In this document: piece after piece, positions 8,399 to 16,080 of the stretch
Layout: each line of letters opens with the position of its first letter
How positions within the stretch are numbered: position 1 is the stretch's first letter
Source: Pelagicoccus albus
GTDB taxonomy: Bacteria; Verrucomicrobiota; Verrucomicrobiia; Opitutales; Opitutaceae
Direction of reading: 5' to 3'
NCBI RefSeq assembly: GCF_014230145.1
Contig: NZ_JACHVC010000006.1
Span: forward strand, 186,001-250,000
DNA length: 64,000 nucleotides
The notes under the pieces: model-generated
The model's database searches: none
What the model saw: only the letters and a program-made list of their open reading frames with translations
Told to the model about the DNA's origin: nothing
Made by a program: the position numbers and the translations under genes

Positions 8399-10936
8399 AT
8401 GACTAAGATGATGCCCTCCCTAAGATCCTCAGCCAGACTGCTTGGAATCGCAGTCGCGTTCGCCTGTTCTATCGGAGCGTCGGCTCAAGACGATACCGAA
8501 ACCAAGATCAGGCTCATGACGGAAGCTTTACAGGCTCGGGACTCTGGAAACTTAACCCTTTCAAAAGCCAAGCTCGAAGAGCTCATGGAGATCGCCCCTG
8601 ACGACGTATCCGTGAAGCGGATATTGGGAAGTGTGGATAGACTTATCGCCAACGCCGACTCTCCCAGCTCATCAAGCATCCCCACGACAGAAGACGACCG
8701 CATGGCCGCACTTCAAAGGGAAGCAGAGTACCTGGCAGGTTTGGAGACCGAGAGAATCGAGAAGTCGATGCAAAGCTCTCGCGAGATGAGAGAAGTGGCT
8801 CGTCGCCAAGCGAATCGGGGCGAGTACGATTCAGCATTGCGCACGATTAATCGCGCGATTTCCGGCTTGGAGCCGAATCCGATGACCCAGGTTTTGATCG
8901 AAGAGCTGAAGCGGGACGAACGAGAGTTTTTGCGCCAGCGTTCTCAATACAGCGCCACTACCGCGAATGGCTCGCCAAGCTCCATTTCGGTGTATGAGGC
9001 CAGTCCGGACTTCGTTAAGCTTCAGCAGCAAATCGAAGTTTTGCGTTTGAGAGGACGCAGCCAGTTCTTTGCCGGAGATATCGAAGGCGCGGAGGCTACG
9101 TTTAAACAAATCGAGGCTTTGGATCCTAACAACTCGATGGCCAAGGATTTCCTAATTCGCATCGCTCGCGAACGCCAGCAGATGGGGCATCTCAATAAGC
9201 TCAAGACCCGCGAGCAACTGCTGCAGGAAGTATCCAACGCTTGGCAACGTCCTAGTATTTACGAGGAGCGTCCAGGAGTTGAGGTAGAGGATACGGTGAC
9301 TTTGCCTCTTACCGAAAAATTAAACCGCATCATTATCCCGAGCGTGAACTTCACGGAGGTCGAGCTTGGCAAAGTGGTCAACACGCTCAGCGCCATCTCG
9401 GAGCAATTCGATACCACCGGACTTGGCGTGAAAGGGGTTAACCTCGTTTTGATCGACCCCGAGCGTTCGAACCCCGCAGTTAACATCACGCTGCGTAATT
9501 TATCCCTGAAGAGAATCCTCGACTTCATCGTCGATTCGGTGGGTTTCCAATACGAAGTGGAGGCTGACGCAGTGGTTGTTCGTCCGGGCGGGGAGCGTAC
9601 AAATTTGGATACGGAGTTCTTCCCGATTTCTCGTTCCACTGTGATTCGCATGACAGGTGGAAATTCTGGTGCTGGAGCAGGCGGAGTATTTGATGATCCG
9701 TTTTATACCGATGAAGGAGACCGGGTGCGCGACCGAGGCGTAGCCAGCGATGCGCAGACGATTCGCAATTTCTTGCAGCAGGCCGGAGTCGATTTCCGCG
9801 GAGTAGAGGGTAGCACCTTGGCCTACGACGGTTCGGCGATGTTCGTTACCCAAACCCGCCGAAATCTCGAGCGTATCCGCAATTTGCTTAACCGCTACAC
9901 GGACGTTAAGCAGGTCGAGATCGAAGCCAAGTTCCTGGAAGTCCAAGAAGGATCCCTAGAAGAGCTGGGCTTCGACTGGATTATCGACGAACGTGGATCG
10001 GTAGGAACCGATGGCTACGAAACCGGTGAGATTTATCAGACTTCTCTCCGTCAACTGGCTCAAGCTGCGGCGCCGGCGACTGCCAGCAGCGCTATTATCG
10101 TCAATGATGAAGTGATCGACAATATCTCTGCTCCCGAGTTGCCTGGATCCAAGCTTCTTGGGGCAGACGCGGTACCTTTCACAAATGTAATCGGAAACAT
10201 CGATGGGGTGAACGTGAACGTTGCGATCCGAGCTTTGTCTCAAAAGTCCGGCTCCGATTTGCTCAGCGCGCCGAAAGTCACGGTGCTCTCTGGCAACGAG
10301 GCGAAGATCAATGTTAGCCAAGAATTTCGTTACCCAACCCGCTATTCCGATACGGAGAGCGATGTCGGTAGCACGCGGGGCGACTCCGGTAGCGCGGGTG
10401 TGACGATCACTCCTGGTACGCCAGAAGAATTCGAGACCCGCAACGTGGGTGTGGAATTGGCCGTGACCCCGATTGTTGAAGAGGATGACTACAGCATCAC
10501 CCTTGATTTGAATCCGCGTGTAACCGAGTTTGAAGGCTTTGTAGAGTACGGCGGACCAAGTATCGCCATGACTCAAGATCGCGTGGTGAAGACGCCATCA
10601 GGATTCTATCAGCCCGTTTTTGCAGTGCGTGAGGTAGAGACCCGCGTCACCATTTGGGACGGAGCAACCGTGGTTATGGGTGGGATGACTCGCGAGGATG
10701 TAGTCACCGTCAGCGACAAGGTTCCTTTCCTCGGTGACATACCTTTGTTTGGTCGTCTGTTCCGCTCCGAAGGCGAAAGCTCTGCCAAACGTAATCTGCT
10801 GATTTTCGTGACAGCTAATATGGTAAGTCCAGGTGGCTCTCCCAAGCGTCAGACCTTGCGTGGTGTGCAACCAGGCTCGCTTTTCCAAAATCCAACTATC
10901 GTCACCCCGAGCGGTAGCGAGTCACGCAGCCAATAG
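8399..10936 (+). CDS. Secretin-family outer-membrane channel protein (PilQ/GspD type, Amuc_1098-like)
   Basis: Outer-membrane secretin of 845 residues. It has a signal peptide (about residues 1-30, ending ASAQD) and an alpha-helical, TPR-like region (about 30-290) with TLSKAKLEELMEIAPDD-type helices. An N0/STN-like domain follows at about 303-395 (LPLTEKLNRIIIPSVNF), then N1-type repeats. The secretin core runs from about residue 505 (VEIEAKFLEVQEG) to about 800, with the signature VPFLGDIPLFGRLF and a terminal RNLLIFVTANMV. The long helical N-terminus is unusual compared with Proteobacterial PilQ and matches the Verrucomicrobial type. It is last in the five-gene locus and is followed by a strong terminator. 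No pilin, PilB or PilT gene is nearby. Confidence 0.85.
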   Translation: MTKMMPSLRSSARLLGIAVAFACSIGASAQDDTETKIRLMTEALQARDSGNLTLSKAKLEELMEIAPDDVSVKRILGSVDRLIANADSPSSSSIPTTEDDRMAALQREAEYLAGLETERIEKSMQSSREMREVARRQANRGEYDSALRTINRAISGLEPNPMTQVLIEELKRDEREFLRQRSQYSATTANGSPSSISVYEASPDFVKLQQQIEVLRLRGRSQFFAGDIEGAEATFKQIEALDPNNSMAKDFLIRIARERQQMGHLNKLKTREQLLQEVSNAWQRPSIYEERPGVEVEDTVTLPLTEKLNRIIIPSVNFTEVELGKVVNTLSAISEQFDTTGLGVKGVNLVLIDPERSNPAVNITLRNLSLKRILDFIVDSVGFQYEVEADAVVVRPGGERTNLDTEFFPISRSTVIRMTGGNSGAGAGGVFDDPFYTDEGDRVRDRGVASDAQTIRNFLQQAGVDFRGVEGSTLAYDGSAMFVTQTRRNLERIRNLLNRYTDVKQVEIEAKFLEVQEGSLEELGFDWIIDERGSVGTDGYETGEIYQTSLRQLAQAAAPATASSAIIVNDEVIDNISAPELPGSKLLGADAVPFTNVIGNIDGVNVNVAIRALSQKSGSDLLSAPKVTVLSGNEAKINVSQEFRYPTRYSDTESDVGSTRGDSGSAGVTITPGTPEEFETRNVGVELAVTPIVEEDDYSITLDLNPRVTEFEGFVEYGGPSIAMTQDRVVKTPSGFYQPVFAVREVETRVTIWDGATVVMGGMTREDVVTVSDKVPFLGDIPLFGRLFRSEGESSAKRNLLIFVTANMVSPGGSPKRQTLRGVQPGSLFQNPTIVTPSGSESRSQ

Positions 10937-10961
10937 GACTGAGTGCTCGAATTTTATTTTC

Positions 10962-10994
10962 AAAGCCCGGCCGATTAGAGGTCGGGCTTTTTTG
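10962..10994 (+). terminator. Rho-independent terminator after the secretin gene
   Basis: An 11-bp stem (AAAGCCCGGCC pairing with GGTCGGGCTTT, one G-U pair) with an 8-base loop is followed by a T-rich run. It ends the envelope locus 25 bp after the secretin stop codon. Confidence 0.9.
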
Positions 10995-11042
10995 TTTCGT
11001 CTTTGGGTTTGAAAAGGGGCGAAGGCCAGCTTGTCTAGGTCG

Positions 11043-11933
11043 ATGGCGAAATACCTTTTGGTTGATGGTTTCAATATGGCGTTCCGCGCTTTTTACGCGG
11101 TCAAGGAACTCAGTCGTTCGGACGGTTTTCCGACTAATGCTCTCTATGGCTGGGTTCGCTCCATGTGGAAGCTCATGGACGACCAAAAGCCGGATTATGT
11201 GACCGTGTTTTTCGACCTTGGCGGAGCTCAAGAAAAGTTGGAGTTGTTGCCTGAATACAAAGCGAATAGGGCTGAAGCTCCGGAAGGCTTCGAGCAACAG
11301 GTGCCGATCATCAAGGACTTGACCCGAGCGATGGGATTCGGGCTTGTGGAGCTAAACGGCGTTGAATCCGATGATTTGCTTGCCGCTTACGCCACTCGCT
11401 TAGTGGCCGCAGATTCGACTGCGGAAGTTAAAATCGTAAGCGCGGACAAGGACTTCGCCCAAACGGTTACGGATCGAATCCATCTGCTTTTGCCGCCTCC
11501 AACCGCGAACCCACGTTTGGGCTGGAGGAATCTCGATCCCGAGGGAGTGGAGGCCAAGTGGGGAGTGCCGCCTTCCAAGATGATCGATTACCTTTCCCTC
11601 ATTGGAGATGTCTCGGATAATATCCCAGGAGTTCCCGGCTGCGGTCCCAAGACTGCGGTGAAGTGGCTGCTCGAATACGGAGACGTGGACGGAATTTTGG
11701 CTAACTCAGAGCAGATCAAGCCGCCACGTTTCAGAGAATTGCTACCGACTCTGGAAGATCGCTTGTCGATCAATCGCCGGATTATCGGTTTCAATCTCAG
11801 CCATCACGAGGGAATTGAGTTGGACACCGGCAAGCTCGATCTCGATGGGCTGTGCAAGATACTGGAAGAGATGGAAATGAAAAGCCACCATGCGGAGGCG
11901 TTGAAGCGCTATTCGCAGGGCGAACTTTTCTAG
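11043..11933 (+). CDS. Stand-alone 5'-3' flap exonuclease (Pol I N-terminal/FEN family)
   Basis: Structure-specific 5' nuclease that removes flaps and RNA primers. The start MAKYLLVDGFNMAFRAFYAV carries the first metal Asp. The acidic cluster VESDDLL and the ADKDFAQ motif follow, and then the helix-hairpin-helix DYLSLIGDVSDNIPGVPGCGPKTA. At 296 residues it corresponds to the 5'-nuclease domain of DNA polymerase I without polymerase or proofreading domains. I start it at the ATG at 11043; a TTG at 11031 is open but unlikely. It stands alone on the plus strand, convergent with the anti-sigma gene. Whether the genome also has a full Pol I cannot be seen here. Confidence 0.85.
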   Translation: MAKYLLVDGFNMAFRAFYAVKELSRSDGFPTNALYGWVRSMWKLMDDQKPDYVTVFFDLGGAQEKLELLPEYKANRAEAPEGFEQQVPIIKDLTRAMGFGLVELNGVESDDLLAAYATRLVAADSTAEVKIVSADKDFAQTVTDRIHLLLPPPTANPRLGWRNLDPEGVEAKWGVPPSKMIDYLSLIGDVSDNIPGVPGCGPKTAVKWLLEYGDVDGILANSEQIKPPRFRELLPTLEDRLSINRRIIGFNLSHHEGIELDTGKLDLDGLCKILEEMEMKSHHAEALKRYSQGELF

Positions 11934-11938
11934 TCGTC

Positions 11939-11967
11939 TCCGGCCGGCGTAGTTAAAGTTGGCCGGA
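11939..11967. terminator. Possible hairpin between convergent genes
   Basis: A 7-bp inverted repeat, TCCGGCC and GGCCGGA, is separated by 15 bases. It sits between the exonuclease stop and the anti-sigma stop and overlaps the latter. There is no T-run on either strand, so it is at best a weak terminator. Confidence 0.3.
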
Positions 11968-12726
11968 AAGTGAACTCGGCGAGTAGTCCGCGAGATAGGC
12001 GGACATCTGGTCGACCGTGGTCTTAGCGGTCAGCACAAACAAGTGGTCATCTTGCTTCCATTTGCTGATAGCCCAGTCCTCATTGGCCTGCTCGTATCCG
12101 ATTATTTCCGACGCCTCGAAATTGGGGAAATCTTCCTCCGAACCGATAAAGAGGTGATAGACGGTATCGGCATTAAAGCACATGATGGCGACCTTGTTCT
12201 CTGCCCACTCCAGAGGACGGCAGCCCACTCCTTCTAGCTCCAGAAGTTTTGGAGGCAGCTGTTGGGGGAGGGAAAATCCGCTCGCGGCGAGCCAGTTCTT
12301 AAGGTTGCCCGTATCCCGATCCATGTAGGAGAGGCGAGGGCCATCGACCGAATAGTTGAAGGCACGCTGAGCTAGCGGACCCTGATAGTCGTCGCTTCGG
12401 TCTATCCCGTATTTGAAGAAAAGGGTGAATGCCATGGCAACTGCGGCCGCCATGGAGAGCCATTTGCTGGTCTGGATGAACCGAAGCCGCTTCCTCTGGC
12501 GGTCGGCCATGCTGAGCTTGAGCGCGGATTGCAGGTCGGCAGGCACGGGGACGCTCTTCAAGGAGGCGCTCAATTTTTGGTCCGAAGATTTCTGCTCTTC
12601 CCACCAGGCGGATAGCTCCGAATCATTTTCGGTCAGCTTTTTGGCAGCTTCGAATTTTTCGTCATCGTCCGGCTCGTGGCCGAGCGTGTAGCTGCTCAGG
12701 ATCAATTTCGCTTCCTGCTTATCCAT
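11953..12726 (-). CDS. Membrane-anchored anti-sigma factor-like protein
   Basis: Probable anti-sigma partner of the ECF sigma factor encoded immediately upstream; the two genes overlap by 8 bp. The 257-residue protein has a cytoplasmic helical N-terminus (about residues 1-80), one membrane helix at about 88-105 (WLSMAAAVAMAFTLFF) and an extracytoplasmic domain of about 150 residues. The N-terminus has no HxxxCxxC zinc motif, so it is not a ZAS-type anti-sigma factor. The assignment rests on operon position and topology. The outer domain (CRPLEWAENKVAIMCFN) resembles no sensor domain I recognise. Confidence 0.65.
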   Translation of the reverse strand: MDKQEAKLILSSYTLGHEPDDDEKFEAAKKLTENDSELSAWWEEQKSSDQKLSASLKSVPVPADLQSALKLSMADRQRKRLRFIQTSKWLSMAAAVAMAFTLFFKYGIDRSDDYQGPLAQRAFNYSVDGPRLSYMDRDTGNLKNWLAASGFSLPQQLPPKLLELEGVGCRPLEWAENKVAIMCFNADTVYHLFIGSEEDFPNFEASEIIGYEQANEDWAISKWKQDDHLFVLTAKTTVDQMSAYLADYSPSSLSGQL

Positions 12727-13261
12727 TTGAAGTGTTCCGGTTGGTTTTGGAGAATTGGACGAGGTTCTCTTTCTCTTTAGGCTGGGAAAGGTGGCTTCTT
12801 AGCATGTCTTTACCTCTTGCCAGACGCGACATGACAGTCCCGATTGGTATTTGGAGTATGGATGCGATTTCCTTGTAGGAGTAGGATTCTAGATAATAGA
12901 GGGAAACGACTTGTCGGTATCCGTCTTTCAAGGCGAGGAGCCCTTCCATGACATCTTGAGCCTCGCTGGCACGGATTTGCGGGCTTTCCTCTTCCATTTC
13001 AATCTCTACCGGGGCGCTTTCCTCCCAGGAGTCGAAACGCGAGCCGCGTTTGGCGATACGTAGAAATTCGCGGTAAAGGGTCGTGTACAGCCAGGATTTA
13101 ATGGCCGCTGCGGAGCGGATCGAGGAACGCTTCTTGGCGAGCCGCAGGAAGGCCTCTTGAGTTAGGTCCCAGGCATCGTCGGCCGACCGGGTCAAACTCA
13201 TGGCGAACCGGTAGAGATTTTGGTAATGATCGTCTACGATCGTTTGAAGTTCAGACGACAT
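12719..13261 (-). CDS. ECF-family RNA polymerase sigma factor
   Basis: An extracytoplasmic-function sigma factor of 180 residues. Region 2 is seen in LYRFAMSLTRSADDAWDLTQEAFLRL and region 4 in the helix-turn-helix YSYKEIASILQIPIGTVMSRLARG. The acidic linker EEESPQI lies between them. The gene overlaps the downstream anti-sigma-like gene by 8 bp. It is divergent from the FAD protein gene at 13425 with about 160 bp between, where an autoregulated promoter would be expected; I could not fix a -35/-10 pair there. Confidence 0.92.
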   Translation of the reverse strand: MSSELQTIVDDHYQNLYRFAMSLTRSADDAWDLTQEAFLRLAKKRSSIRSAAAIKSWLYTTLYREFLRIAKRGSRFDSWEESAPVEIEMEEESPQIRASEAQDVMEGLLALKDGYRQVVSLYYLESYSYKEIASILQIPIGTVMSRLARGKDMLRSHLSQPKEKENLVQFSKTNRNTSNG

Positions 13262-13424
13262 CTTGGTTAGGTTTGGCGATAAGGTTAGGTAGGACCATCG
13301 CTTTGTAAGAGCGTGCGAGCTTTAATTTATTCCCGTTTTTTAGCGAGGTCGAAAATTTGGCTTAGTTGGGGGACTGTTTTTATTCGATTGCTTAGGCAGG
13401 CTCTGGCGTTATCAGGCTTTGAAA

Positions 13425-15014
13425 ATGAGCAAGGCCCCGATTCAGATCGTAGACATTGTACTTCCACTCGAGCAGTCGGAGGACGTGGAAACGTGGAAGA
13501 AAAAGGCGGCCCGAAAGCTCAAGATCCACCCTAAGTCGATACAGGACATTCGCTTGCGGAAGCACTCCATCGATGCCCGCAAGTCTCCGGTCAAAATCCA
13601 ATTGCGATTGGAGCTCTCCACGCACGGGCCTTTGCCTTCGGATCCGGTGTTGAAGCCGGACTACAAGCCGGTCGCCCTTGGAGCGCGAAAGCTTGTCATT
13701 GTGGGAAGCGGCCCTGCAGGATTGTTTGCCGCATTGCGTTCCATCGAGCTTGGATGGAAGCCGATTGTTCTGGAGCGCGGAAAAGACGCGATTTCGAGGC
13801 GCTTTGACTTGGCTCCCATTTTGAGAGAGGGGCGCGTTATCGAGGATTCCAACTATTGCTTTGGTGAAGGAGGTGCTGGGACGTTTTCTGACGGCAAGTT
13901 GTACACGCGAGCCACCAAAAGAGGACCTGTTCGCTTTGTTTACGAAACACTTGTTTCGCATGGAGCTCCGCCGCGAATTTTGACCGATGCCCATCCACAT
14001 ATCGGATCAAACCTGTTGCCCAACGTGGTGCGAGCGATGCGGGAGTCCATCTTGGGAGCTGGCGGCGAGGTGCATTTCGAAACTAGGGTAGAGGGGCTAA
14101 TCCGGTCAGGCGATGGGAAGCGTCTTGTCGGAGCGGTTTCGCACGACGGACGGGAGTTCGTGGGCGAGTCATTGATATTGGCCACGGGACATAGCGCTCG
14201 GGATATTTACCGCTTGCTGCACGCCGAAAAGGTTCGCTTGGAGCAAAAGCCGTTTGCGGTAGGAGTGAGAATTGAGCACCCGCAGCCGCTGATCGACAGT
14301 ATCCAATACCATTACGAGCGAGGAACGGAGCGTCCCAGGATTTTGCCTGCTGCCAAATACCGTCTAGCTACCAAGATTGAAGATCGGGGCGTACACTCGT
14401 TTTGCATGTGTCCGGGTGGCTTTATCGTTCCGGCCGCGACTGAAAACGATGAGGTAGTCGTGAACGGGATGTCTCTCGCTCGTCGCGATTCTCCTTTTGC
14501 GAACTCTGGATTGGTGGTTACGGTTGAACCGGAAGATACCAAGGAGTTTGAAGCAGAGCATGGCATATTGGCAGGCCTCGCATTTCAGAAGAACCTAGAG
14601 CGAGTCGCCTCTGTATCGGGTGGGGGAATACAGAAAGCTCCCGCCCAGCGAGTTACGGATTTCCTTAAAGGCAAGCTATCTAGCGACCTGCCGAAAAGCA
14701 GCTATTTCCCGGGCTTAACCAGTTGCAGACTCGACGAGCTGATGCCGGAGTTCATCACCTGGCGCATGCGGGAAGGGCTCGAGCAGTTTGGTAAGTCTAT
14801 GAAAGGTTACATAACCGACGAATGCAGTTTGATCGGTTTTGAAACGCGTACTAGTTCACCGGTGCGTATCCCGAGAGACGAGGACTCCTTGCAGCATCCT
14901 GATCTGCCCGGTTTGTATCCGTGCGGTGAGGGTGCTGGCTATGCTGGCGGTATTGTATCCGCCGCTCTGGATGGCGTGCGTTGTGCGGAGGCAGCCTGTT
15001 CCGTACCCGCCTAA
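13425..15014 (+). CDS. FAD-dependent dehydrogenase of the COG2509 type
   Basis: A predicted FAD/NAD(P)-dependent oxidoreductase of 529 residues. An N-terminal domain of about 85 residues precedes the Rossmann dinucleotide motif VIVGSGPAGLFAA at about 89-101. The family stretches SNYCFGEGGAGTFSDGKLYTR, HSFCMCPGGFIVPA and YPCGEGAGYAGGIVSAALDG follow, the last being the C-terminal FAD-binding end. The physiological substrate of this family is not established. I begin it at the ATG at 13425, two codons after an in-frame TTG. The pseudouridine synthase gene starts 13 bp after its stop. Confidence 0.85.
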   Translation: MSKAPIQIVDIVLPLEQSEDVETWKKKAARKLKIHPKSIQDIRLRKHSIDARKSPVKIQLRLELSTHGPLPSDPVLKPDYKPVALGARKLVIVGSGPAGLFAALRSIELGWKPIVLERGKDAISRRFDLAPILREGRVIEDSNYCFGEGGAGTFSDGKLYTRATKRGPVRFVYETLVSHGAPPRILTDAHPHIGSNLLPNVVRAMRESILGAGGEVHFETRVEGLIRSGDGKRLVGAVSHDGREFVGESLILATGHSARDIYRLLHAEKVRLEQKPFAVGVRIEHPQPLIDSIQYHYERGTERPRILPAAKYRLATKIEDRGVHSFCMCPGGFIVPAATENDEVVVNGMSLARRDSPFANSGLVVTVEPEDTKEFEAEHGILAGLAFQKNLERVASVSGGGIQKAPAQRVTDFLKGKLSSDLPKSSYFPGLTSCRLDELMPEFITWRMREGLEQFGKSMKGYITDECSLIGFETRTSSPVRIPRDEDSLQHPDLPGLYPCGEGAGYAGGIVSAALDGVRCAEAACSVPA

Positions 15015-15027
15015 TCCGTATTCGCTC

Positions 15028-15756
15028 ATGTCCTACGCCCAACAAGTCAAAAGCCTGCCTTGGACCCGTGGAGTCAAGGTGCTGGAGTGCGACTTGAATG
15101 GAGTTGTGGCGGTCGAAAAGCCGGCTGGTACCTTGTCTCACCCAAATCGAAAAGGGGATAAGGGACGGGCATTGCTTGACGCCGGCTATGACGAAAAACA
15201 ACAAGCGTACTTGATCGGTGGAGACGAAGAAAACGCATTGGTTTATCTTCTGAATCGATTGGATTCTGCCACTTCGGGAGTCGTGTTGCTATCGCTGAAC
15301 AAACCTGCAGCAGACTCGGTTTTGGACGCATTCAAGCAAAAGAAGGTGAAGAAAATCTACCAAGCTTTGGTCTTTGGGTTCCGTCCGGGTGGCTCACCTG
15401 TCTGGAGAGATAAACTTAGCGTGCGCAAGGCAGAGGGAGGAGTGAGAGCTGGGGTCGGCGGAGGTCTCCATGCTGAGACAAAACTCGTTAAAGCGGAGGG
15501 CTTCCCTGGCCCGCTGGCTGTGAGCCGATTAACTCTCATGCCTGTCACGGGACGGACTCACCAGCTTCGCATCCAGACTTCCAAGCGAAATATGCCAATT
15601 GTCGGGGACCGTACCTATGGTGACTTCTCTAGGAATAAGGTCGCGGCTAAGAATGGCCTGAAAAGGCTTTGTCTCCATTGCGTAAAGACTGAGTTTGAGT
15701 ACAAGTTAGCCCACCGCTTTTTTCGATTTTCAGCCCAGTCTAAATGCCCGTTCTAA
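15028..15756 (+). CDS. RluA-family RNA pseudouridine synthase
   Basis: Converts specific uridines in rRNA or tRNA to pseudouridine. The catalytic motif NRLDSATSG (catalytic Asp near residue 77) is followed by KKIYQALVFG and the GRTHQLRIQ motif, all in the RluA/RluC/RluD order. The ATG at 15028 gives 242 residues, shorter than RluD and without an S4 domain. The frame is open upstream to 14839, but that stretch overlaps the FAD gene and is not homologous. His at the start of the HRLD motif is replaced by Asn. The RNA target cannot be told. Confidence 0.85.
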   Translation: MSYAQQVKSLPWTRGVKVLECDLNGVVAVEKPAGTLSHPNRKGDKGRALLDAGYDEKQQAYLIGGDEENALVYLLNRLDSATSGVVLLSLNKPAADSVLDAFKQKKVKKIYQALVFGFRPGGSPVWRDKLSVRKAEGGVRAGVGGGLHAETKLVKAEGFPGPLAVSRLTLMPVTGRTHQLRIQTSKRNMPIVGDRTYGDFSRNKVAAKNGLKRLCLHCVKTEFEYKLAHRFFRFSAQSKCPF

Positions 15757-16080
15757 GAGTATTAGCTCTCGTTTTAGGTTGTGCTAAAATCGGTGTATCC
15801 CTTGTTTTTATAACCCCTGATCACTCAGTCATTTCCGAAAGAATATAGCTTCGTTTTGGTCTTATAGCATTCTCTGTGGACCCGAAACAAACACGAGAAG
15901 GCATTCGAAAACCTGCTCCTTTTCTCGGGATTAATCCTATTGACAAGGCATCGTTTCGCTCCCAATACGTTAAATCTACCTCACTGACTACCCCTGCCTG
16001 ATTGTGTTTTGGTTTCTGCTATACCCCAAAAACAAACACGTGTGTGGTTTTCAGTTTTCCGAACAAACCCATACTCAATA
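15757..16080. other. 324-bp intergenic region upstream of the TonB receptor
   Basis: No gene is supported here. The segment is relatively AT-rich. It holds a TTGACA at 15940-15945 that could be a -35 box (no convincing -10 follows) and two copies of AAACAAACACG at 15885-15895 and 16030-16040. The second copy lies in an imperfect dyad around ACACGTGT. It is the likely control region of the receptor and of the locus that follows. Confidence 0.5.
15885..16040. repeat. Two direct copies of AAACAAACACG upstream of the TonB receptor
   Basis: The 11-base word occurs at 15885-15895 and 16030-16040, 145 bp apart. The second copy continues into GTGTGTGGTT, making an imperfect dyad of 7 matching pairs out of 9 on each side. 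It could be a regulator site; chance is possible given the low complexity. Confidence 0.3.

Noticed and set aside
15940-15975. A sigma-70 promoter with TTGACA at 15940 and TTAAAT at 15970
   Set aside because: The spacing between the boxes is 24 bp, too long. At 17 bp the hexamer is CAATAC, a poor -10. The TTGACA is mentioned only as part of the intergenic region.
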